A stretch of DNA of 64,000 nt, from assembly GCA_902651635.1 (NCBI GenBank), contig CACRSC010000010.1, positions 1,386,504 through 1,450,503 of the forward strand, written 5' to 3'. Below are positions 22,349 through 33,323 of this stretch, piece after piece. Source of the stretch: Mastigamoeba balamuthi (Eukaryota > Evosea > Mastigamoebida > Mastigamoebidae). Position 1 is the stretch's first letter; each line of letters opens with the position of its first letter. Under the pieces are notes generated by a model that worked only from the letters and a program-made list of their open reading frames with translations, was not told the DNA's origin and searched no databases. Both the position numbers and the translations under genes were made by a program.

Positions 22349-25066
22349 TCAGATGAGCGCCCAGGCAGCAACCACCACCGCTGCCACCAGGCCTGCCGTG
22401 GGGGCCGAGGAAGTGCCCCTGGTCTCTTCGCCAGCGGGGCCCAGTGCCAGCGTCGACGACACCCTGGCCGTGTTTGTCGTGACCACGCTGTCAGAGCGCC
22501 TTGCCGGGTGCTGGTTGATGTCAGCGCGCAGGGTAGACACGATCTTGAGGTCACTATTGACCCTGAAGTGCGACGCGGCCAGGCGGAAGCTGTAGCACAC
22601 CCATGCAGCATCGGCTGAGGGCGGGCACTGTTCCAGCCCAAAGCCCAGCAGAGGGTCCGAGGCGGCAGGGGAGGCGGCGTCGAAGAGGATGAGGTCTGTG
22701 CCGGAGCGGAGGGCCATGCCTGAGAGCACGACCCTGAGGAGGGCCGTCCTGTTGAGGGTGATGTCCGTGAAGACGTGGTCCCGGACGTGGACGACGTTGT
22801 CAGTGAAGAAGCGAACGGTCTCGGTTGGGGCTGCGGGGTCAGTGTAGGTGGACTGGGCGCTGTTGAGGCGAACGGTTGTGTTGAGCATACACCAGTTCTC
22901 CAGGCCCTCAAGCGTCGCCACCAGTGAGCTAGCGTGGGCGGCAGACTGCGGCCTGGTGCTGCAGATGACGTAGTCGAGGGTGAAGCCATCACTGGCCGTC
23001 GTACTGCAGATGGCGTACTGGCTGATGGTCACCGTCAGGTGCCACCGCTGCTTGTTGGGCTCCCCGTCGACTGTCCCCATCAGCGCCGGCGCTGTCACGC
23101 TCTGTATGTGGCCCGCGGGCCCGCGGACCGAGAACGCAGTGGGGTCGATGGCGTAGTCCCTCTCCACCGCCACTGTGATCAGGTCGAACGACACGCTGGG
23201 GCTGCTCCGGTCCAGGGGCACCAGCACAGACAGTTTCTCGATGTAGCCCCACACCAGCGTCGCGTCCAGCATGCCCAGCGCACTGTGCACCTCGACCCTC
23301 TGGAAAAGCACCACCTCGAACGACAGGTCGAATGTGCTGTTGCGAACGTACGACTCCCTGTTGTCCATCGTGAACCGCTCGTTGCACCACACCCACATCA
23401 CAAACTGAAACCGGTACTGCTCCTCCTCCTCCACGATGCGGGGCTGCGCCGTCCGGATCAGCTCGGGCAGCCTCCTCGTCAATGTGTGTGTGTACCTGCA
23501 GGGCTCCTCCCGCATGGACAGTGCCACCTGCGTGGCCTCGAGCGTCGCCGGGTTGATAAACGCCGACCGCACGTTCCAGCGGTGTGGCAGCATCTGGGGC
23601 AGCACGATGCCGATGCTCACATCGTCCCCGTATGTCCCGTTGAGTGCCACCGTGTGAGTGGGCAGGTCCCTGAGGTGCTACGCCTCGACGTGGTGCAGCC
23701 CCGGGCACTCACACTTGACCCCCATACAGTCGCGGGCGCATGTGTCGCACATCTCCGATGCCGAGCAGACGCCGTCGCCACAGACGAACTCGGGGACTGT
23801 GGGATGCGGGTCCACGCAGTCCCAGATCTGGTCGCCATCGGTGTCGGCCTCACATGACCCAACACAGACCCCACACGTGTCGCGGGTGCAGTCCTGCAGC
23901 TGCAGCGTTGTCGACATGTGAAACGACGACCCCGTGGAGTGGCGCTCGGCGTAGAAGATGTCCAGTGGGTACGACACGTTGATACTTAAGCCCAGCGTGT
24001 CCAACACCACCGTCGACTCCAGAGGCCCGTGGGTGCCACCGAGGTCTATGGCGAGGCTCCGGTTGATGAACACCCACATGTCGTCGTCGCCGCGGAAGTA
24101 CAACGTTTCGCCACCAAGGTAGGTGAAAAACGTGGAGATCATCATCATGAAGCCATAGTTGTGACCTCTGAAGTTTCCGAAGCCCATACCGTCGATGGGG
24201 AAGAAGGCTTGGTTGTCATACGAGTAGAGAGCGGGCTTACTCCCGGGCATCTTGTGCGCTGTCATCGGCAGTTCGATGCGCTGCACGTGAGGGGTGAGCT
24301 TCTCTTGTGCCAGGAGAGGAGCACGGCAGCGTGAGTGGATAGGTCCCACCTTGTTGACCAGCCTGTCGTGGAACCAGTCGCTGAACGTCGAGCCGCTGGT
24401 CACCGTGGGTCTGCGCTGGTTGCCCCAAGCATACGTAGGCGTGTTGTCTGCCCCGAGGGTGGGCAGCACGAGGCCCTTATCGGCGTTCGACCCTATGTAG
24501 GCCTCGAAGTCGGGGTGCCTTCCGAAATCGTGAATTATCATGTTCCACGTGATGCTCTCGGGCTCTCTCTGCACCGGGGGCACCGCCAGCGCCGCGGGCC
24601 CCTCGATCGTCTGTGCCAACGTCGCGGTGCCATCGCTCCAGATGCCTGCCCACTGGACAATGCCCATCGTGCAGACGTCGTTGACGATGAACTCAACCTC
24701 GGCCGGCCCACCAGCGACAAGGGGCTCCGCCAGGTCCAGGCGAACCCGCAGTAGTCCAGTGGTGTTGTCGAAGGCCGTCGTCATGTGGGAAGTGGGCGCA
24801 AGCTGTGTCCCGCGGGGCAGGCCAAACGAGATGGCGGAGATGCTCTGGCCTGATGAGACGGAGGCGAGGTACCTGAACGACGTGTGGCGCGTCGTGCAGT
24901 TGGTCTCCATGCGTAGGAACGTCAGTGCCACACTGCCCTCCGCTGCTGCTGCCCAGACAACTGTCACAGAACGCGTGAGTAGGCTCTCAGGAGGGGGCGC
25001 GAAAACAGGCAGAGGGGCAGAGGGGGAACCGGCAAGAAGTACGCAGATGTGGGCGTAGGTGTGCAT
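22349..25066 (-). CDS. Secreted fibro-slime domain protein
   Basis: Begins with a probable signal peptide (MHTYAHICVLLAGSPSAP). A strand-rich N-terminal domain is followed by a fibro-slime region: DFEAYIGSN, SGSTFSDWFHDRLV, FFPIDGMGFGNFRGHNYGF, then the PA14-like core with LYFRGDDDMWVFINRSLAIDLGG, HMSTTLQLQDC and a Cys-rich metal-binding-like tail (DTDGDQIWDCVDPHP). A second large domain of unknown type follows, and the C-terminus is hydrophobic (GLVAAVVVAAWALI), typical of a GPI anchor signal. Such proteins are known from amoebozoan extracellular matrix and prespore-inducing factors. An in-frame TAG at 23678-23680 interrupts the frame between the Cys-rich region and the second domain. A 45-base intron (GTGTGA...CTCAG) could remove it without shifting the frame. 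Otherwise this is a nonsense mutation or sequencing error. Confidence 0.8.
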
Positions 25067-26853
25067 TTTTTCTATCGCAGTGATGTGGGTGCTCTTGTTC
25101 TCAACACAACAAGCAAGATTGTGATTTTAAATGCCCAGAACTGCGGTAGTCATTCACGCGTGCGTGACATAATGGCTCACATCGCATTTCGAGGAAAATA
25201 AAACGGTAGGAATACCGGATAGCAATTTGGCTCATCCGTACGAAAGAGACCCATGTGCCTTCGATTGTCTCTTGTTTCCGACAACGCCCTGCCAAACTGT
25301 ATCATAGCCCATCTCGCTGCTTGACGACCTTTCCGGCCGGCTAATGGCCGTTAATGTAGCGACACCACGCCAACCACCACAGTGAACGCAGCATGGGACC
25401 ACATGGGCGAGCAGAGGCCATGCATCACAGTCACGATGGCCGACCTGCCGCTCCCCATGTTGAAGGGCTGCGCACTCTCCAGGCGGAGAAAGAGGTCATT
25501 ATTCCTGCGTTGCTCTAAGTCGTCGCTCCGGTCTGAGACTACCGCATAGTCGTCGACTCCACCAGACGCAGCCACATAAGGTGGGTGAGGACCGTCATCT
25601 GCTCCACACGGTACGCCCCGTACGTGAAGGTAGCAGGCGTATAACCACAGGGTGTCGACCGCGGTCGAGTTTATTATGCCGGCGAGTCCCCCTCAGATGG
25701 TGAGCACCGTGACCCCATGTCCACTCATACCACCCGCGGACGCCGTCGACCCGACCATTGTTGCCGTCGAGGATGGCCTCGCGTGCCGCTGCACTATTCC
25801 CTACACGATTCTGCATTCCCCACGACGGTCTCGCCGCTGACGGGTAACGTCCAGCCTTTGAATTCGACTGAACACGTTCCACGCTATCTCCATCGAGCTG
25901 AGGACGAGACACGGTCTGGTCCTTGCCCTTGATAGAGTTCAGGATGATGGTGCCAACTTCAAGTCATACTCATAGGCGTGGGAAAATGGACCTCAAAAGA
26001 CAGCAGAAGCAATGAGGAGCAAGCAACGCAGGCTGAAGAGATAAGCAAGCTATGCACATCAATCATGCCTCAACATGAGAAGAGTGACAGAGATTGGAAG
26101 GAGAAAACGACAAGGGACGGTGTTGGCACCAGGAGCTGAGAAGAGTGAACGAGGCCACGTTGCTGCCATCTACAATGAATACTAGCGAGCCCGTGCTGGC
26201 GTCCACGGTCCCATCCATCTATTTGGGAGCGATCTGCGAACGACTCGGGGACGTGGTGTTGTAGTTGGGCTGCGTCTGCGGGTCCATGGCCACCTCTGGG
26301 GCCACAGAGAACGGGGCGCTGCTGCCAAGGCAGATAAAAGTGGGCATGGACATAGTAACATTCGTTCCCGGGAGACTGGTATACTCTGCGTCTTTCACTG
26401 TGCTATTTTGAACACCGCAATGGAATATGAACTGCAATTTCCCCTGATACGTGGTGACTTGCTTCATGAGGGTATATTCGCAGACATGATAGCGCATAGA
26501 TTATGGAACATTGTGGTCACGTTTTTTGCTTTTCCCGCTCCACAGCCATCAATCCTCTGCTCATCACACGTTACCTCCTACAACGCAAGCTAATACAGGC
26601 TGTCGCACGCTGATCCCCTCCTCAGTGGTCAGCAGCCTCTTCCTGCTCACCGCGACCATTCCCCTCCCACCTCTCTCTTTCTCGAGATCACCAGAGATAC
26701 AAAGCTGGAAGGATAAGCTCCGCCCATGGTCTCCGTTGCCCAATGCCGACAGGTCATCAACCACTTTCCAAATTTGTGGCATTGCTCCACGAAGTTGATG
26801 CGCACGATTTTGCAGGCGGTGGCAATTGAATGAACAACAAAATGCCGAGATCC
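25067..26853. other. Intergenic region with weak coding traces
   Basis: No confident gene. Two minus-strand frames have some protein character. One at 26219-26497 contains FIFHCGVQNSTVKD and SLPGTNVTMSMPTF, suggestive of a glycosylated surface protein. One at 25351-25575 ends in a hydrophobic tail (AAFTVVVGVVSLH). They could be pieces of a decayed secreted-protein gene upstream of the fibro-slime gene, but I cannot link them by splicing. Confidence 0.3.
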
Positions 26854-29363
26854 TTAATGCCTCTCAGACCCGCCCTTCAGTGCGGCGACCGAGCCCACAT
26901 TGAGGTCGTGCGTGACGTTGGTCGCAGTGTTGGGGTGCTCGATGTTGCTCTGCGCCAGCTTGATCATGACCTGGGCCTCCTTGACCACGGGGCAGTGATA
27001 TCCTGGAAGAGCGACCTTTCGCAGCTTCTTGATGCAATCGGCCCACTCGCACTTCGAGAGCGACTGCATGGCACAGTCAAACGCCTTCATCGCAGCTTGC
27101 TCGTCGTCGGTGAAGTTGCCCTTTGTCCCGGCGATTGTGAAGACCAACATGGGCGGGTCTGACCCACGCAGTTTGACGCATCCTGCAGTGCGTACAGCCA
27201 ATACTTCCCCACCAGCTTGCATGCCGGCCGCAGACCACGTGTCTCCCGATAGCAGAATACCAGTTCCCTCTGGGTCGATGACCTTGGCAGCCCTCTGCAG
27301 ATGTGCGGCTGTGCAGACTGTGTCCCCGATGGCAGTGAAGTGTGTCACTGTCCCGATCGCCCCGATGTCCCCGGCCAGAACCTCGCCTGTGGCGACCCCG
27401 ATCCGAACCCGAGGCCGCTGAAAGATGCTGTAGAGGCCCAGCTGATCCCACGAATGGCAGAGCTCGGCAACGGCACTGCACATCGTCAGGGCGGCTGCGC
27501 AGGCGTGGACCTGGTGGTCTTTGCACTCGTAGGGGGCATTGAAAAGGGCCATGACTTCGTTGCCCATGAGCTTGTCGATATACCCGCCATGGTGCTTGAC
27601 CGCGTTGGCCAACGTAGTCAGGATTTCGTTGAGCATCCGCCCGAACTCGCTCATGGAGCTTTCGGTCTTGCACCTGTCGATCATGGCCGTCGTGCCCTGG
27701 ATGCCACAGAACAGCACCGACACCGTCTTGGGCACCAGAGGCATCTCGGTAACCTTATTCTCTATGATCCACCTGCAGAGATCCCTGCTTACATAGCGCC
27801 CCACAATGAACAGCGACTCGGCCATCTTGCTCGCGGAAGTCAGCAGGTCGCTCACTTCGGACAGCAGTACGTTTCCACCGAACCGCGACAGAACTTCGTG
27901 GGCTGCAGAAGACGGAGTAGGGGGACTGTTCGAGTGCCCGGTCTCCGGCCCCGATTTCGCAGCCACTGTGCCTGCCCCAGCCCAGGAGGGGGCTGGATGG
28001 CCAGACACGTACGCGAGGTCCTCCATCCTGAGGCGCGACAGGCGCGAGAGGGTCTTGGTGGTCCTCGCCAGCGGTCGGCTGACGAAGAAAACGCCGGCAG
28101 CTGTGGAGACGGCCAGCGAGAACGCTGAGAGGACGACGGTGATGGATACGGTGACGACGATGCCTCTATGGATCTCGCCCCAGTAGTCCTCCACCGGAAC
28201 GGCGACGACGTAGTACATGGGCGCGAACCCCGTCTCGGGGTGTATGTGCACGTGCCTGACCATGACCTGGCAAGGCACACCTCCGATGTCCACAGTGCTG
28301 ATGTCCTCGGTGGTCCTGCTGCCACCAGAGGTCACCTTGGCGACCCAGCGGCCGACGTCCCGCGTCATCCCGTCGGTGCTGTTGATGGCGAAGACGCGCT
28401 GCGACGTGTTCCCGACGAACAGGGACGTGTTCTTTGTGGTGGAGAAGAGCAACATCGTGTCGGCCTCGATGAGCCACACGTTGCCCGTCTTCCCGACGCG
28501 CTGCCTCCTGAGGAAGTTCTGCCACCCGGCGACGCCCATGAGCACGCCGCGGACGCCGCACACGCGGTCGGGCTCCTTGAGCGACCCGTGCGTCTCGGAC
28601 ACTGCGATGAGCTTCCTGCCCGACGGGACGCCGATGAAGAACCGGCCCCACCTGAGGCGCCCCGGGTCGCTCACAGCGTCTCTGTACCACGGGCGCGTGA
28701 ACACGTCGAAGGACTGCGTCGAGCTCTTGAGCGGGCCGATGTCAATGGTCCCGTTGGCCCTGTTGGTCACGATCTCGTTTCTGCAAAAAGCCGAGGCCAG
28801 TAGAAGCGGCGTTAGTCCAAAAATAGACACAGACGAATTCCGACAAGAAATTCTCGCGCGTGGGTGTTTGTGCATGAGGAATGGCCTGGCTCCACTGCGT
28901 ACACAATGAACGGGACTCCTGGAATGGATTTGCGCTGTATCTCGGGCGGCGTGCCGTAGATGCTCAGCGTCGACCCGAACCTGTCCGCGGCGATGACGGC
29001 CCAGCCCGCGCGCTCGGCGAGGCTGACCTGCAGGAACTGGCTCCGCCAGTCCCTGTGCACGGCGGCCGCCGAGGCGCTGACGTCGTCGGAGCACGTGTCG
29101 GTCGACGCCTCGGCGATGAGGGCGAGCTCCGAGGCCATCTGCTCGGCCTGGCTGATGGTGAGCTCGAGGGCCACCATGACCTTGTCGGCGACCTCGCGGA
29201 TGAGGTCTCTGCTGACGCCCCGCGTGCTGGCGTTGGCCTGCACGTACCACACGACCCACTGGGGCACCACCGACACGATCACCGACCCCGCGATGAGCGC
29301 CACGCACAGGCTGCCCAGCCCCAGCTTGAACCCGAAGAAGCTGACCGTGTTGTTCGGCTTCAT
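26854..29363 (-). CDS. Receptor-type class III cyclase homologue with degenerate active site
   Basis: Two exons (29363-28903 and 28780-26854) joined in phase 2. Order: N-terminal membrane helix (LCVALIAGSVIVSVVPQWVV), an extracellular Cache-like sensor region (about residues 40-380), a second helix (IVVTVSITVVLSAFSLAVS), a linker, and a class III nucleotide cyclase domain. The domain fold is clear (MIDR, FGRMLNEILTTLANAVK, HHGGYIDKLMG, VRIGVATGEVLAGDIG), but both metal-binding aspartates are replaced: FCGIQG where FCDIQG is expected, and LMGNEVMA where LMGDEVMA is expected. The late motif reads GDTVCTAAHLQ, so the usual Asn and Arg are also absent. The paralogue at 51784-54252 keeps the metal residues. 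This copy is likely non-catalytic on its own. An in-frame ATG at 29387 is an alternative start; 29363 matches the paralogue. Confidence 0.85.
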
Positions 29364-30931
29364 TTTCTTTATGCAGGCAAATATCATCTCTTAACTACTC
29401 AAGCCGGTGGAAATGGACCGTGGAAAAAGAGTACAACTTTCTTGGTGTCCCGCGGTCACTTCTTCGTGCAGGCCCAGAGAGCGCCAGCGATGCCCGCGAT
29501 GTGGAAGTAACCACCGAGCGTGGCTATGGCTCTGGAGGAGGTCGTTTCACGTTTTTCTGACAGCGGCTTCTGGGGGACTCTCGCACACGAGCGCGTTCTA
29601 CTCTGAAAAATGGCCAGGCCCTTCCAGTAGGATAATCGCATCAGCAGGCGTGCGTTAGCGTGCCGATGCGCTGCCGATAATGTGCAGAAACGACCAGATG
29701 GTTCATCCAGAGCGAACCTAAAAGGGCAATCCGACCAGCTGTATTTTCCTGGCATTTTGGACCATGATGAGGAAATGAGTGATTCTCGCAGAACCCGGGC
29801 GGCGGGCACACTGATGAGGATTACGAGTAGTTGTAGCATTCAGATCCCATTATTCAAGCCAGGATTCCTGGCTCAGGCAAAAATCTGACATAGCTGCAGT
29901 TTTTTAAATTACACCATTGAGGAGGAACACAATTAATATTTTGTACAGATGACAGCGCTTACACGACGATCCCTGTTTCATGGAAAGGATCGTGGGTGTT
30001 TCCACTTCTCTCCAACTTGAGCCGTCTTGGTGCCTGAAACCCGACGGGGCATAGGTCCTGTTATGACACGGCGAGCTTGTGGCAGGTGGATTGGTCTCGC
30101 GTTGTAACCGTGCGTGATACGCGCAAGGAAAGGGGGAGGGGGAGGGGCAGTGGGGGGAAGGAAGTCGCACGAAACACGTTTGTGAGCCCAAGGATCCAGA
30201 GGTTCACGATAGTTCGCCACTGATTCGGGCTGATACGTCCCGATACTCTCGCTCCACCGGCGAGCAGCGGTGAAGCTCACCGACGCCGTCGGTGATTAGA
30301 TGCACGTCGGGTCCACCGCCACAGACTTTTCCCCGCACCGAGGCATCAGAGGAAAACAGCGATACGCGCCGTGAATACGCCCCCACATCTCACACAAAGC
30401 CCATTCCACCTGCAAACACTGGATGTGTGGATTGTCCTCACCTCCGCAACAGGAAAAGATCCACTGCCATTCCGGGTGTCCGCGTTTTTTATCTGCTAAT
30501 ATCCGATACGAGATCCGGGAATACTCCCCGTGGCGCCTGAGCTCCGGTGTCGCGCTCCACCACGCCGCCCCCGGTCTGCGGGGTGCCCGCGGCCCACCAG
30601 CCGGGCCTCCGGCCGGAGAGCACACCGAGGGTGTCAATGACGTCGTAAGACGTCACGGATCACAAAAACCGCCCGCGATGAAAAATCTAAGATGGAAAAG
30701 GCCCTCATTTTCTCTATCGTGCCAGTCAGCGAAGGACTGCACCTCCTGTTTTTTATATTATTTTCCCTTGCCTGCGAAGGCCTCGCGGCACATTGCATAT
30801 CCCCTCTCCACATACCCCGGTCGGTCGGCAGTCACAGTTAGCGCCTGCGAGAACGAGACACCCCCAGGCTTCAGCGCCACAGAGGACGAGATTTTTAGGG
30901 ACTGTCAGATAAACCAAAGTCAGACCTCCAA
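29364..30931. other. Intergenic region; one short membrane-like frame
   Basis: No confident gene. A minus-strand frame at 29456-29839 (127 codons) begins with a hydrophobic stretch (MLQLLVILISVPAARVL) and ends GGYFHIAGIAGALWACTKK, which could be a membrane tail. No homology is recognised, and the middle looks random. The remainder shows no coding character, RNA gene or repeat that I can support. Confidence 0.25.
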
Positions 30932-31479
30932 ATGCTATTCGAGACCCCACTCGTCGCCCCCAAGCCCGTCCGCTACGGCCGCCGCGCGCACATCCCTCCC
31001 TGCTGGTGCGCACCGACGTCGCCCTTCTTCTCCCTCCCGCGAGCGCACTGCTTTTATTTGAGCGCCGGGCTTTTTTCATCTGGGTTTCAAGTCTTCGGTT
31101 GTTCACAGAACGCGCGGAAGTGGTTTTCCCGCATTTTCTCACGCCATTCCCTCCTCTCCCACGACGGCGACTGCACCTCTGCAGCAGGGACGTGCAGCGG
31201 AGCACCGTGTGCGGCGCGCAGGACAGCGAGCTGCGAGAAATCCTGCGGTCGTGCTCGCGGAGCGAGGCCGAGGAGAACGTCGTGCTGATGCCGCTCGTGG
31301 GCGCGTCGCCCGACATCGAGCGGCCCGGAAACCCGATGGCCGAGCACATCGCGGAGCGCAGCAGGCGCTGCAGCAATGCACCACGGGTAAAGGAGTGCTT
31401 CTCAGTGCCGCAAGAGGGCCCAGAGGCCGGAGCGCATCTCGGGCTGCTGTGCTTGTCGCCAGTCTCGCACTGCATGTGA
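30932..31479 (+). CDS. Small orphan protein, copy 1 of a paralogous pair
   Basis: Two exons, 30932-31005 and 31188-31479, joined in phase 2 across a 182-base intron (GTGCGC...CAG), give about 121 residues. The start reads MLFETPLVAPKPVR. Exon 2 carries AQDSELREIL, an acidic stretch, VLMPLVGASPDIERPGNPMA and the C-terminus GLLCLSPVSHCM. The gene at 46320-46898 on the opposite strand has the same start, the same intron position and phase, and matching blocks. That reciprocal agreement is the main evidence that both are real. No family is recognised. A possible AATAAA signal overlaps the region just after the stop (about 31481). Confidence 0.72.
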
Positions 31480-33323
31480 ATAAACGAAATGTGCATTGGA
31501 TGTGTTCATCAACCGAATCGCCCGTTACGCACACACACGGACAGTGCTCTCAATGGCACCTTGTGTGGTGCGAGAGACAATGCCGTAGCGTATCAGGGGC
31601 TCGTGGTCTTGCATGCCCTCCAGCATGCAAAGTAGGGAATGCTGGCTGGACGACAGCACTACAGGCTCCTGAGCCGAGCTGCCTGTTATCGTCTGCACCG
31701 GAAAGAGATGATCTCGAAGGTGACCAGCACGACTGTGTGCACTGCGCCACACATTCGGCTAGGTCTGCTAGAGAGACGGCAAGACACCGGAAGAGGTCCA
31801 CCCCCGGGAATCAACGGTTCAGCATGCAGACCTGCCGTGCTAGCCCAACATTATTGTGGTGCCTGGGTGTCAGTGGTATCCTCTTCACCTTTTCATCCCC
31901 ATAAGCCTGGCGAATTGAAGGAAGGAGCCCTCTGAGAGATGTCACATATCTTTTCGGAATTGAGATTCCCCTGGAATATGAGAAGCCATCCAAACCCGTG
32001 TGAGGAAAAGCACCCCCAAACCTGAACCTTCTGGGAGGAATTCTCAATTCAGTTATTCACTTTACTAAAGCAAAAGAAGAGCAGAAAAGAGGATTGTATC
32101 GAGGAATTATTACATCCACTTTCTCTTGGAAAGCAACTAGTCTGATGGTAAAGCAGAATGGCAATCCTCTGAACAACAAGAGGTTTTTTTCCCTTAATAC
32201 CACCCTGCTCCTGCGAAAATGTTCTTGTCTGAATGAAATAAACTTTGGAATTGGATTTACATCTACTTGTTGGACTATGTTCATGCATCCCATCTGGGAG
32301 TGCAACTGAGTGTCCACATTGTACCTGCACTCGGAGGCTGAGATCTGAGGATATTCTTGATAACCTCCTCCCAGTACATTGCTTTATACAATAAATACAG
32401 TCTTTGCTAATAACAGTAGTGCTAACTTAGCCCATTTGGTGCTTTTTTCATTTGTTTTGTTGAATATTAGTTTTACTTAGGACTGAATTGAGTTAGTATT
32501 TGTGTAATAACATTAGATATGATAGATTGCATCACTTTCAGCACAATAATGAGTGCTTGCTAAAAGACACTGAAATACATTCAAATAGACTGACTCTGCT
32601 GCAAGGCTGTTACTTTCTATCTTGATACATTGATGTGTTGCAAACACTCCATTAATTCTGCAGTGCCCAGTAAGCAAGCACAATTGATATAGTTTTCTAT
32701 GAAGAAGTTTTGTCTGAGCCTGATACAGTAAGATCAATTCTTATCACACAGTAAATGCATGGTGATGACACATGGAAGAACATATCTACTGCACAGTAGT
32801 GCCTAGTAGCACAATTTTTGCTGAGCTATTGCACATATGGACCCCATTCACTATCACTTCTGGGCAGTCTGGAGCCATGCTACTTCATTAAGAAGGTCAT
32901 TTATTGCACACCTGACAGGGATCTGAAGGGCATCAGCTTCAAGTCTCTTCACAGCTGTGTGCATGACTGGCTTCCCTTTCAAAAGAAGTTGTTCCTGAGC
33001 AACCAGCACTCTGTCCAAGCGGCTGGGGCCTGCTCCTTTGAGAACTTCACTGGAGCCTTGTTCCAAACCCTCCACGGGCTCTAAAACCTGGGCCTCAAAT
33101 GGTACTTCAGGTGAGGCCCTTTGGATTCACTAAATCACCCTGACACAGCAGTGGATAGGCTTTGACAATTAAATATTTGCAGCCGCATACAGGTGGTGTT
33201 GATTTGGATGATGACTTCAGTGTGTTCACACACTGGACAAAAACCGATTGGCAGAGCAGACCAGTTTGACAAGTTGATGCTTCTGTTTCCAAATCAAATG
33301 GCGAAAAAATGTGTGCCCGGTGG
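31480..33323. other. Gene-free region containing an AT-rich island (about 32046-33296)
   Basis: 31480-32045 holds no supported gene. From about 32046 to 33296 base composition drops sharply to AT-rich, unlike the GC-rich genes on both sides, and returns to GC-rich within the 3' flank of the Sec16 gene. Short frames on both strands (for example 32854-33075, minus) lack recognisable domains, and no terminal repeats or target-site duplications are obvious. It could be an old mobile-element remnant, foreign DNA, or an assembly join. Confidence 0.5.

Noticed and set aside
22339-22992. Second minus-strand frame overlapping the fibro-slime C-terminus
   Set aside because: Ser/Arg/Pro-rich frame-shifted shadow of the real frame.
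23678-23680. TAG taken as a reassigned sense codon
   Set aside because: Other genes here end normally with TAG (for example FIS1 and the Nudix gene), so the code looks standard.
32854-33075. Minus-strand frame in AT-rich island 1 as a transposon gene
   Set aside because: Only 73 codons, no transposase or reverse-transcriptase motif, no repeats at the ends.
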